Origin: Mesorhizobium sp. BR1-1-16
GTDB lineage: Bacteria > Pseudomonadota > Alphaproteobacteria > Rhizobiales > Kaistiaceae
NCBI RefSeq assembly: GCF_020165495.1
Contig: NZ_JAIUIE010000001.1
Span: forward strand, 744,001-808,000
Reading direction: 5' to 3'
DNA: 64,000 nt
The position numbers were made by a program, and so were the translations under genes. A model generated the notes under the pieces. The model saw nothing but the letters and a program-made list of their open reading frames with translations. It did not search any database and was not told the DNA's origin. Below are positions 9,553 to 19,334 of this stretch, piece after piece (positions within the stretch are counted from its first letter, which is position 1; every line of letters starts with the position of its first letter).

Positions 9553-9639
9553 CTACTTCGAGCGCGCTCCTGCCTCCGCCGCCGGCAACGGATAGCTAAA
9601 GTACCAACCAAAGAAGAAGGTGCGGGCAGAGAGGTTCAT
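9553..9639 (-). CDS. Aromatic-rich leader peptide of the aroG attenuator
   Basis: 28 aa peptide, ATG 9639 to TAG 9553, beginning MNLSARTFFF. Residues 8-16 read FFFGWYFSY: four Phe, one Trp and two Tyr in nine positions. The codons for PLPAAEAGARSK that follow contain the G-rich antiterminator strand, and the terminator begins about 20 nt after the stop. A ribosome stalled for lack of charged Phe-, Trp- or Tyr-tRNA would leave that strand free and allow aroG transcription. No Shine-Dalgarno sequence precedes the ATG, and the -10 box ends 7 nt before it, so the mRNA is probably leaderless. The rhizobial trpL leader is known to be organised this way. Confidence 0.88.
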   Translation of the reverse strand: MNLSARTFFFGWYFSYPLPAAEAGARSK

Positions 9640-9646
9640 GAGCGAG

Positions 9647-9675
9647 GCTATAGCCGAGCCGCAGGACTTTGTCAC
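9647..9675 (-). promoter_or_regulatory. Promoter of the aroG leader transcript
   Basis: GTGACA (9675-9670) and TATAGC (9652-9647) are separated by 17 bp, a good sigma-70-type match. The expected transcription start is at about 9641-9639, that is at the A of the leader-peptide ATG. The element lies inside the short region divergent from anmK. Confidence 0.65.
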
Positions 9676-9742
9676 CTCCTTGATTGACGCGGGCGCGGCG
9701 GCTGGCGAAACAGAGCGCTCGGGCGGAGATGGGATCCGAATC

Positions 9743-10843
9743 ATGCGCAGGATTGTCGCGGCGGGGCTGATGAGCGGAACGTCGATGGATGGCATCGACG
9801 CGGCCTTGATCGCCACCGACGGCGAGGATGTCGAGGACTTCGGGCCGACCGCCTTCCGGCCCTATTCGGACGCTGAGCGCGCTGTGCTGCGTGCAGCTCT
9901 CGCCGCCGCCACCACCTTGACCGACCGGACAGCGCGGCCTGGCGTCCTGGCAGAGGCCGAGCGCATCGTCACCGACGCGCATGCCGAAACGGTCGAGGGG
10001 CTGCTCGCGCGCGACGATGTCGACGCGGTCAGGGTCTCGCTGGTCGGCTTTCATGGCCAGACCGTCTTCCATGCCCCGGCGCGGCGGCTCACCGTACAGA
10101 TCGGCGACGGAGCCGCGCTAGCCAAACGGCTGGGCATCCCTGTCGTCCATGATTTCCGTGCCGCCGACATCGCCGCGGGCGGCCAGGGCGCGCCGCTGGT
10201 GCCGATCTTCCATCGTGCGCTCGTCCGGGCCGCCGGGCTTTCGGGCGATGTTGCCGTGGTCAATATCGGCGGGGTCGCGAATGTCACGCGGGTCGCAGCC
10301 GATGGCTCCCTGATCGCCTTCGATACCGGCCCCGGCAATGCGCTGATCGACGACCTGATGCTTGAGCGCACCGGCGCAGCCATGGATCGCGACGGGCGGC
10401 TGTCGCTCTCGGGAAAGGTGCAGGCGCAGACGCTGGCCGAGCTGATCGCCGATCCCTGGTTTGATCTGAAGCCGCCGAAATCGCTCGATCGCGACGCATT
10501 CTCGCGCCGGCCGGTGGCGAGGCTGTCGACGGCGGATGCCGCCGCGACGCTCGCGGCCTTCACCGCCGAGGCGATCATCCGCGGCATCGCGCTCGCCGGC
10601 GGGGCCGACAGGATCGTCGTCTGCGGCGGCGGCGCCCATAATCCCGCCATTCTCCGCCAGCTCGCGGTCATGAGCCGGGCGGACGTCACCACAGCCGATG
10701 CGCATGGCTGGTCGGTCGATTTCATTGAGGCGCAGGCCTTCGCCTATCTCGCCGCGAGAAACCGTGCCGGCCTGCCGATCAGCTTCCCCGAAACCACCGG
10801 CTGTCCTGCGCCGATGACCGGCGGCGTGCTATCGCTCCCTTGA
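9743..10843 (+). CDS. anmK: Anhydro-N-acetylmuramic acid kinase
   Basis: 366 aa ASKHA-fold kinase that phosphorylates and opens 1,6-anhydro-MurNAc during cell-wall recycling, giving MurNAc-6-phosphate. The start is ATG 9743; the family signature GLMSGTSMDGIDAA follows directly. Also visible are GFHGQTVFH, VVHDFRAADIAAGGQGAPLVPIFH, the ATP-binding FDTGPGNALIDD, and VCGGGAHN near the C-terminus. The family's usual length is about 370 aa. It is divergent from the aroG leader and has no recycling partner (murQ) beside it. Confidence 0.96.
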   Translation: MRRIVAAGLMSGTSMDGIDAALIATDGEDVEDFGPTAFRPYSDAERAVLRAALAAATTLTDRTARPGVLAEAERIVTDAHAETVEGLLARDDVDAVRVSLVGFHGQTVFHAPARRLTVQIGDGAALAKRLGIPVVHDFRAADIAAGGQGAPLVPIFHRALVRAAGLSGDVAVVNIGGVANVTRVAADGSLIAFDTGPGNALIDDLMLERTGAAMDRDGRLSLSGKVQAQTLAELIADPWFDLKPPKSLDRDAFSRRPVARLSTADAAATLAAFTAEAIIRGIALAGGADRIVVCGGGAHNPAILRQLAVMSRADVTTADAHGWSVDFIEAQAFAYLAARNRAGLPISFPETTGCPAPMTGGVLSLP

Positions 10844-10930
10844 CATAAGGCCGGCTGGGCGCTGCCTTGTTGGCTTGCGTCGGCAGTCGTCATTTTCTTG
10901 CACGACCGCCACGCTGGCGCCGTGCCGGGC

Positions 10931-10957
10931 CGCTACCGTACGAATCATTCGGTAGCG
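10931..10957 (+). repeat. Inverted repeat upstream of the antiporter gene
   Basis: CGCTACCG (10931-10938) and CGGTAGCG (10950-10957) form a perfect 8-bp stem with an 11-nt loop, about 50 nt before the antiporter start, in an otherwise featureless 163-nt gap. It could be an operator or a 5'-UTR hairpin. No U-tract follows, so it is unlikely to be an anmK terminator. Confidence 0.4.
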
Positions 10958-11006
10958 CGCGGGCCGGTCCGTTCCACGCCAAAGGAGAAGCGAGCTTCTA
11001 CGCCCC

Positions 11007-12866
11007 ATGATCGAGAGCATGTATGTCGCCATTCTGATCGGTTCGCTGCTTGTCGGCGTGGCGGTGTTCACCTCGATCTTCTCGACGCGGTTCGGCGCCC
11101 CGTTGCTGCTCGTGTTTCTTCTGCTCGGCCTTCTGGCCGGCGAGGACGGGCTCGGCATTCATTTCGGCGATGGCCGCATCGCCTATTTCATCGGCTCGAT
11201 CGCGCTGGCCATCATCCTGTTCGAAAGCGGCTTCGAAACGCGGTTCTCGGCCTTTCGCGCCGCTGCGCTGCCGGCGCTGACGCTGGCGACGATCGGCGTT
11301 CTGGTGACGGCCGGGATCGTCGGCCTCGCCGCGCGCTTCGTCTTCGGCTGGGACTGGATCTCGGCCATGCTGCTCGGCACCATCGTGGCCTCCACCGATG
11401 CGGCCGCGGTCTTCTTCCTGCTTCGCGTCGGCGGTATCTCGCTGCGCGAGCGGGTGCGATCCTCGCTCGAGGTCGAGTCGGGCTCCAACGATCCGATGGC
11501 GATTTTTCTTACCGTGGCGTTGGTCGGCATCGCCACGGCCGCCGAAGGCGAGAGCGAGGCCTTTCTCAGCCTGCTCCGATCCTTCTTCCTGCAGATCGGC
11601 GTCGGCTCGCTCACCGGCCTCATCGGCGGTTTCGTCATCGTGCGGATCGTCAATCGGGTCGAGTTGGAAGCTGCGCTCTATCCGATCCTGGTGATGTCGC
11701 TGGTGCTCGTGCTGTTCGCGGCGACGGGGATCGGCGGCGCCAGCGGCTTTCTGGCCGTCTATGTCGCTGGCCTGATCTGCGGCAATGTCCGCATGCGCCA
11801 GATTATGGCGCTTCGCCGCGTGCTGCAGGGCATGAGCTGGCTGGCGCAGATCGCGATGTTCCTGACCCTCGGGCTTCTTGCGACGCCGAGCGAATTCGGC
11901 AGCGTTCTGCCGCCGGCGATCGCGATCGCCGCCGTGCTCATCTTCATCGCGCGGCCGGTCGCAGTTTGGCTCTGTCTGGTGCCGTTCGGCTTTTCGCGCA
12001 ATGAAACCGCCTTCATCGCCTGGGTCGGCCTGCGCGGTGCCGTCTCCATCCTGCTGGCGATCCTGCCGATGGTCGGCGGCGTCTCGCATGGCCAGACGAT
12101 GTTCAACGTCGCCTTCATCGTCGTTCTCTGCTCGCTCGTGCTGCAGGGCTGGACGATCGCGCCCGTCGCGCGATGGCTCGGGCTCGTGGTGCCGACGCGC
12201 TACGGCCCGGTCGAGCGCATCGACGTCGAATTGCCGGGCCGCGGCGACCACGAGATCGTCACCTATCGCGTGATGCCGGACAGCGCCGTTGGCCGCGGCC
12301 GGCGAATTCCGCGCTGGGCGCGGCCGGCGTTGATCCTTCGCGACGGCCGCTCAATGCGGTTCGAGACCGCTGGGCCGCTCGTGCCCGGCGATCAGGTCTA
12401 CATCATCGCGGCGACGGAACATGTGCGCCTGCTCGACCAGCTCTTCGCGAGGCCCGCCGACACCGCCGACACGTCCGTACTGTTTGGTGATTTCACCATC
12501 GATCCGGGCGTGAAGCTCGGCGACCTTGCCGATGCCTATGGCTTCGAGTTGCCGCCTGAGGAGCGCGGCGAGACCGTCGCGGCCGTCATGCGCCGCTCGC
12601 TCGCCGGCGACATCGAGGAGGGCGACCGCGTTGCGGCTGGGCCGGTCGATCTCATCGTCCGCAGGCTGGATGACCATGACGGCATCGCCGAAGTCGGCCT
12701 CGCGCTGGAACGCCGCGCCCCACGCCGCAAGTTGCCGCTGTTCCAGAACCGCCGAGAGATCGTCACCTATCTGAAGGAGCGTCGGCTTCGAAAGGCGGCG
12801 GCCCGTGCGGCTGCGCTCGCCGCCGCCGTCACGTCGATGCCGCTCGACGAGGAGGGATCGCGCTAG
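11007..12866 (+). CDS. CPA1 family potassium(sodium)/proton antiporter, NhaP2/CvrA type
   Basis: 619 aa. Residues 1 to about 400 hold 12-13 membrane helices of the Na_H_Exchanger fold, with FESGFETRF, the ASTDAAAVFFLL motif and the VESGSNDPMAIFLT block typical of CPA1 exchangers. The cytoplasmic tail carries a TrkA_C/RCK_C-like module (VPGDQVYIIAATEHVRLLDQLF) and a CorC/HlyC-like region, the arrangement of NhaP2 (CvrA) K+/H+ antiporters. It likely exports K+ or Na+ for proton influx at the inner membrane. ATG 11007 has AAGGAG further upstream; ATG 11019 is an alternative start. The 3' end overlaps the convergent next gene by 38 nt. Confidence 0.9.
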   Translation: MIESMYVAILIGSLLVGVAVFTSIFSTRFGAPLLLVFLLLGLLAGEDGLGIHFGDGRIAYFIGSIALAIILFESGFETRFSAFRAAALPALTLATIGVLVTAGIVGLAARFVFGWDWISAMLLGTIVASTDAAAVFFLLRVGGISLRERVRSSLEVESGSNDPMAIFLTVALVGIATAAEGESEAFLSLLRSFFLQIGVGSLTGLIGGFVIVRIVNRVELEAALYPILVMSLVLVLFAATGIGGASGFLAVYVAGLICGNVRMRQIMALRRVLQGMSWLAQIAMFLTLGLLATPSEFGSVLPPAIAIAAVLIFIARPVAVWLCLVPFGFSRNETAFIAWVGLRGAVSILLAILPMVGGVSHGQTMFNVAFIVVLCSLVLQGWTIAPVARWLGLVVPTRYGPVERIDVELPGRGDHEIVTYRVMPDSAVGRGRRIPRWARPALILRDGRSMRFETAGPLVPGDQVYIIAATEHVRLLDQLFARPADTADTSVLFGDFTIDPGVKLGDLADAYGFELPPEERGETVAAVMRRSLAGDIEEGDRVAAGPVDLIVRRLDDHDGIAEVGLALERRAPRRKLPLFQNRREIVTYLKERRLRKAAARAAALAAAVTSMPLDEEGSR

Positions 12867-13464
12867 CCGGCGTCATCCGTCTGAAATCGAGCGCCAGAAG
12901 CGCCATCGCGAGCGGGAATGTGAGCAGCCACAGCGCCCCGATCCAGATCAGGCCGGGCCAGGCCGTCTGCAGGACGAGAAACGGCGCGAGCAGGCCATTG
13001 GCGATGAAGCTTCGACGCAGCGCAGAACGCGCCGGCAGGGCGGGCGCTGCGATCAGAGTGGCGAGGCTCATCAGCGTGTAGCCGAGCAGATCGACAGCGG
13101 TGAGCGGATTGCCCATGGCGCAGCAGCCGAACAGCGCCGATACCGCATTGCCGCCGGCAAGCTTTGCGGGGATGACTGCCGCAAGCTGGACCGAATAGAC
13201 GATGCTGACCAGCGTCGCGTACATCACGGAGAGCGCGAGCGCGGCAAGGCTCCAGACGCCGAGAGACGAAGCCCTCGTCGCATGGAGGCCGGCCATGGCG
13301 AGAACGAAGCTCGGCGCCAGCGCCAGCGAAGGCGCGAAGATCAGGATCTCGTCCAAGGGAAAATGCAGGACGCCGCCGACCTGCAGGATCTGAGGAATGC
13401 CGTAGCCCACGCTGAAGACGAAGGCGGCTATCGCAGACCAGTAGCCAAATCGAATGGCGTCCAT
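12829..13464 (-). CDS. Hypothetical polytopic membrane protein
   Basis: 211 aa with about six hydrophobic helices (for example YWSAIAAFVFSVGYGIPQIL, ALALSVMYATLVSIVY, IGALWLLTFPLAMALLAL) and short loops. I do not recognise a named family; it resembles small uncharacterised integral membrane proteins of alphaproteobacteria. Codon use and composition match the neighbours, and the reading frame is unbroken. It ends inside the 3' end of the antiporter gene on the opposite strand. Confidence 0.65.
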   Translation of the reverse strand: MDAIRFGYWSAIAAFVFSVGYGIPQILQVGGVLHFPLDEILIFAPSLALAPSFVLAMAGLHATRASSLGVWSLAALALSVMYATLVSIVYSVQLAAVIPAKLAGGNAVSALFGCCAMGNPLTAVDLLGYTLMSLATLIAAPALPARSALRRSFIANGLLAPFLVLQTAWPGLIWIGALWLLTFPLAMALLALDFRRMTPASAIPPRRAAST

Positions 13465-13533
13465 GTTTTGCCTCCGCCATCCAGGATGGCAGAGGCAGCG
13501 ACGGACGCCTTGATCTCGCGCAACCGTGGCGGG

Positions 13534-14190
13534 TCAGGCGGCTTCGGTGATCGCCTTCAGGCGCTTGTCGACATAGGCGCCGCAGATGTCGATCAGCGGT
13601 TCGACCTGGCCCTCGAAGAAGTGGTTGGCGCCTGGCATGATCGTCTGCTCGACGACGATGCCCTTCTGCGTCTTCAGCTTGTCGACGAGCGTCTGCACAT
13701 CCTTCGGCGGCGCGACCTTGTCCTGGTCGCCATGGACGATCAGACCGGAGGACGGGCAGGGCGCAAGGAACGAGAAGTCGTAGAGATTGGCCTGCGGGGC
13801 AATCGAGATGAAGCCCTCGATCTCCGGGCGGCGCATCAGAAGCTGCATGCCGATCCAGGAGCCGAACGAAAAACCGGCGACCCAGCATGCGCGCGCATCG
13901 GGATGGACGGTCTGCGCCCAGTCGAGCGCCGAAGCGGCATCGGAAAGTTCGCCCTCGCCATGGTCGAACTCACCCTGGCTGCGGCCGACGCCGCGGAAAT
14001 TGAACCGCAGGACGGCGAAGCCGCGCTTCGCGAACATGTAGAAGAGCTGGTAGGTGATCGCATTGTTCATCGTGCCGCCGAATTGCGGATGCGGATGCAG
14101 GATGATGGCGATCGGACCGTTCTTCGTCTTGGACGGCTGATACCGCCCCTCGATACGGCCGGCGGGGCCGGTGAAGATAATTTCGGGCAT
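13534..14190 (-). CDS. Alpha/beta hydrolase
   Basis: 218 aa from MPEIIFTGPAG (ATG 14190; an upstream ATG at 14220 adds ten residues). The nucleophile elbow is GFSFGS (GxSxG), the acid is in HGDQDKVAPP and the histidine in GANHFFEG. HPHPQFGGTMNN after the first strand is characteristic of this short, widely conserved bacterial subfamily. The natural substrate is unknown. It is divergent from the Fe-S assembly operon and shares its regulatory region. Confidence 0.87.
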   Translation of the reverse strand: MPEIIFTGPAGRIEGRYQPSKTKNGPIAIILHPHPQFGGTMNNAITYQLFYMFAKRGFAVLRFNFRGVGRSQGEFDHGEGELSDAASALDWAQTVHPDARACWVAGFSFGSWIGMQLLMRRPEIEGFISIAPQANLYDFSFLAPCPSSGLIVHGDQDKVAPPKDVQTLVDKLKTQKGIVVEQTIMPGANHFFEGQVEPLIDICGAYVDKRLKAITEAA

Positions 14191-14254
14191 GGACGGGCGC
14201 GCACCTCTGGCGTGTTCCATCGGCCAAAACCCTGCTATGGTCCGGCTCCGGAAC

Positions 14255-14283
14255 TTGACTCTGATCCTCAGGGTTTCTAGAAC
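14255..14283 (+). promoter_or_regulatory. Probable suf operon promoter
   Basis: TTGACT (14255-14260) and TAGAAC (14278-14283) are separated by 17 bp. The predicted start of transcription is near 14290, giving a 5' UTR of about 150 nt before the desulfurase gene. Two putative iron-regulator sites overlap or abut this promoter. Confidence 0.55.
14256..14270 (+). promoter_or_regulatory. TGA-N9-TCA motif (RirA/IscR-type iron box)
   Basis: Exact TGA (14256-14258), nine bases, TCA (14268-14270), the half-site pattern described for RirA (IRO box) and rhodobacterial IscR sites in alphaproteobacteria. It overlaps the -35 element, so binding would repress suf when iron is ample. The motif is short and could arise by chance; its position raises the odds. 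Confidence 0.5.
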
Positions 14284-14285
14284 AC

Positions 14286-14302
14286 CTTAGAACAGTTCGA
14301 AT
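14286..14302 (+). promoter_or_regulatory. ICE-like (Irr) site at the suf promoter
   Basis: CTTAGAACAGTTCGAAT matches 11 of the 14 specified positions of the ICE consensus TTTAGAA-N3-TTCTAAA, using the consensus as I remember it. It lies just downstream of the -10 box, where binding of Irr under low iron would block transcription. Irr control of suf has been described in Rhizobiales, so the assignment is reasonable though unproven here. Confidence 0.5.
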
Positions 14303-14307
14303 GGGAC

Positions 14308-14425
14308 GGCCGGTTGATACCGGCCGGAAGCCGGCCTTGTAGCATGATGCAGGGTCCGGATTTCAAGCATAATGCGACATGGACCCTGCCATTGGCGGCG
14401 GGTCCGGGCCCGGCTTCAGGCCGGG
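14308..14425 (+). repeat. Three hairpins in the suf 5' untranslated region
   Basis: Three inverted repeats lie in tandem: GGCCGGT/ACCGGCC (14308-14325, 4-nt loop), GCAGGGTCC/GGACCCTGC (14349-14357 with 14381-14389) and CCCGGC/GCCGGG (14409-14425, 5-nt loop). The last ends 5 nt before the GGAGG ribosome site of the first gene. They may tune stability or translation of the leader; none has a U-tract. Confidence 0.5.
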
Positions 14426-14440
14426 TGCCTGGAGGCGGCT

Positions 14441-15595
14441 TTGACGCGGGCGCGAATCTATCTCGATTATAATGCCGGCGCGCCGCTGCGTCCGCAGGCC
14501 CGTGCGGCCATGATCGAAGCGCTGCAGTCGGTCGGCAATCCCTCGTCTGTTCATGCCGAGGGCCGAGCAGCTCGGGGACGCATTGAGGCGGCCCGGCGAA
14601 AGATCGCGACGCTGGTCGGCGGCTCGGCCGATCGTGTCATCTTCACCAGCGGCGGCACCGAGGCGAATGTCACGGTTCTCTCGCCCCGCCAGCGCGTCGG
14701 CGCCGGTGAAATTCGTCTTGAACGTCTCATCATCGGTGCGACTGAACATCCCTCCGTTCTCGCGGGCGGACGTTTCGCGGCCGACCAGATCGATCGTGTC
14801 GAGGTCGACGACGCGGGGGTGATCCGTCTTGATCATCTGGAGGCAGCGCTCGCTGCGTTGCCGGCCGGCCAGCGCGCACTCGTCTCCGTCATGCTCGCCA
14901 ACAATGAGACGGGCACGATCCAGCCTGTCGCTGAAATTGCTCGCATTGCCCGGCGCTTCGGCGCGCTGGTTCATGCCGATGCAATCCAGGCCGCGGGACG
15001 CATGCCTGTCGACATCGCGGCGCTTGGCGTCGATTTCCTGACCCTTTCCGCCCACAAGCTCGGCGGGCCGCAGGGCATCGGCGCGATCGTGCTCAGCGGC
15101 GACCTCGTCTCGCCGCTGCCACTGGTGACCGGTGGCGGCCAAGAGAAATATGCCCGTGCCGGCACGGAGAATGTCGCCGCGATCGCCGGATTTGGCGCGG
15201 CTGCCGAGGCATCCCTGGCCGATCTCGGACGCCTCGATGAATGGCGCGGCTGGCGCGATGACCTCGCGGCGTTGCCGGGCGCGGTCCTTGTCGGGGCCGG
15301 CGCCGATCGGTTGCCGCAGACGGCGGCGATTGCGGTGGATGGTCTCCGCGCCGAGACGCTGGTGATCGCCCTCGATCTTGAAGGCGTCGCCATTTCGGCG
15401 GGCTCGGCCTGCTCGTCCGGCAAGGTGCAGGTGTCGCATGTCATGAGGGCGATGCGCCTTGCCGATATGCGCGCAGGGTCGGTAGTAAGGCTCAGCTTTG
15501 GCTGGGAAACGACGCAAGAAGACATATCTAGGTTCGGTGAAGTCTGGGGACGGGTGCTGTCGCGGCTGATGCCGGGCATGACGCGCGCCGCCTGA
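14441..15595 (+). CDS. Cysteine desulfurase, NifS/IscS-like (group I)
   Basis: 384 aa PLP enzyme that removes sulfur from cysteine as a protein-bound persulfide. The start is TTG 14441 ([16 protein letters not shown]), chosen because GGAGG sits at 14431-14435 and no ATG fits. The PLP lysine is in [11 protein letters not shown], the His/Gln region in [10 protein letters not shown], and the catalytic Cys lies in [12 protein letters not shown], a loop of the group I (NifS/IscS) type. It opens the suf operon, upstream of sufB, and so differs from the group II sufS encoded later in the same operon. Confidence 0.92.
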   Translation: MTRARIYLDYNAGAPLRPQARAAMIEALQSVGNPSSVHAEGRAARGRIEAARRKIATLVGGSADRVIFTSGGTEANVTVLSPRQRVGAGEIRLERLIIGATEHPSVLAGGRFAADQIDRVEVDDAGVIRLDHLEAALAALPAGQRALVSVMLANNETGTIQPVAEIARIARRFGALVHADAIQAAGRMPVDIAALGVDFLTLSAHKLGGPQGIGAIVLSGDLVSPLPLVTGGGQEKYARAGTENVAAIAGFGAAAEASLADLGRLDEWRGWRDDLAALPGAVLVGAGADRLPQTAAIAVDGLRAETLVIALDLEGVAISAGSACSSGKVQVSHVMRAMRLADMRAGSVVRLSFGWETTQEDISRFGEVWGRVLSRLMPGMTRAA

Positions 15596-15644
15596 ATGCA
15601 CTGCTCAACCCGCGGTCCTTGAAACCGCGGCGACGGAGTTTGAA

Positions 15645-17123
<1,479 letters not shown>

Positions 17124-17134
17124 CCATTCGCCTT

Positions 17135-17185
17135 TCCACCGTCATGCCCGGGCTTTTCCCGGGCATCCACGACTTCGGCGGTGGA
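17135..17185. repeat. Intergenic palindrome (REP-like)
   Basis: Within the sufB-sufC gap, ATGCCCGGG (17144-17152) and CCCGGGCAT (17158-17166) form a 9-bp stem, flanked by TCCACC (17135-17140) and GGTGGA (17180-17185). The core closely resembles the dispersed palindrome common between genes in Bradyrhizobium-like genomes. No second copy was noticed in this window. It may stabilise the upstream sufB mRNA. Confidence 0.55.
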
Positions 17186-17265
17186 TGAACAGACGTTGAT
17201 GGTCGGAAATCCCGGCCATGACGGCGGTGCGAAGTGTGGCCGCCGGGATGAACGGACAGATCAAG

Positions 17266-18014
<749 letters not shown>

Positions 18015-18018
<4 letters not shown>

Positions 18019-19334
18019 GCATGGTCATGAACGCCGAGCCCCGCATCCTCAATACGCCGGCCGAGGTCACGCTCGCCGAAGCCTTCTCTGCCTCGCGCGG
18101 TCATCTGCCGGGCGATGCCGCTGTCGCAGCGGCGCGCGCCGTCGCCTTCGACGCCTTTCAGAAGAAGGGGCTGCCGCATCGTCGGACGGAAGCGTGGCGC
18201 TATACCGATCTGCGCGTGCTCCTGCGCAGCGTGCCGCCCGCACCGCCGGCCGCGCCGGCTTCAATTGCGTCGGCCGCTCTGCTGCCAGGGCTGGACAGGG
18301 CGCGGTTGGTCATCGTCGACGGCGCTTACCGGCCTGAACTTTCCGATCTTTCCGGTCTCGACGGCGTCGAGGTGACGAGCCTTGCGACGCTTCTCGACCA
18401 GGGCGACGAGCGCGTCGGCGCGCTGGCTGGCCGGCTCGATGACGCGATGGTCGCGCTCAATACGGCGATGATGACGGGCGGCGTCGCCATCCGCGTTCCG
18501 GCCGGGCTCGACGTGACGCGTGCCGTCGAAATCGCGCATGTCACCAGCGGCGCCTATTCGGTGTTCGCCCGCAATCTCATCAGCGTCGGTGCCGGAGCCT
18601 CCCTGCGTGTCGTGGAGAGTTTCACGGGTCCCGATGCTGCCGCTTCGGTTGCCAATATCGTCACCGAGGCAGTGATCGGAGACCGCGCCAAGGTCACCTG
18701 GGCCAAGCTTCAGGCCGAGGGCAACGCAGCGGTGCATCTCAGCACCACGGCGGTCTCGATCGGCGGCGAAAGCCAGTTCGATCATCTGACCCTGATGACG
18801 GGCGCCTCGATTTCGCGTTCTCAGAGCTTCGTCACCTATGGCGGCGAGTTCGCGCGCGCCGGCCTTTTTGGCGCCACCATGATCGGCGGCAAGCAGCATG
18901 CCGACATCATGCTCGGCGTCGATCACGCTGTTCCGAACGGCGCCAGCCGCGAACTGTTCAAGGCGGTGATGGACGGCAAGGCCGACGGCATCTTCCAGGG
19001 CCGCATCGTTGTGCGTCCGGGCGCCCAGAAGGTCGACGGCAAGATGATGACGCAGGGCCTGCTGCTGTCGGAAGATGCGTCCTTTTCGGTCAAGCCCGAG
19101 CTGGAGATCTTCGCCGACGACGTCCAGTGCGCCCATGGCGCGACCTCGGGCGAGATCGACGAGGACATGCTGTTCTATCTGCTCTCCCGTGGCCTTCCGC
19201 GTGCCGAGGCCGAGACGCTGCTGGTCACGGCGTTCCTAGCCGAGGCAATCGAAGGGCTCGGCGACGAGGCCATCGGCGAGGCGTTCGAGCAGGTGGCGCG
19301 GGATTGGCTGGCTGATCGGAAGACGCTGTCATGA
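18015..19334 (+). CDS. sufD: Fe-S cluster assembly protein SufD
   Basis: Up to 439 aa; partner of SufB in the scaffold heterodimer. The C-terminal half has the SufBD beta-helix core with VVRPGAQKVDGKMMTQGLLL and the conserved ADDVQCAHGATSGEIDEDM block, followed by YLLSRGLPRAEAETLLV. Possible starts are GTG 18015 (overlapping the sufC stop), ATG 18021 and ATG 18027; translational coupling with sufC favours one of these. Its stop overlaps the sufS start by 4 nt. Confidence 0.95.

Noticed and set aside
9465-9611. In-frame N-terminal extension of aroG
   Set aside because: It would translate through the terminator hairpin; a GTG with a good ribosome site at 9464 gives normal family length.
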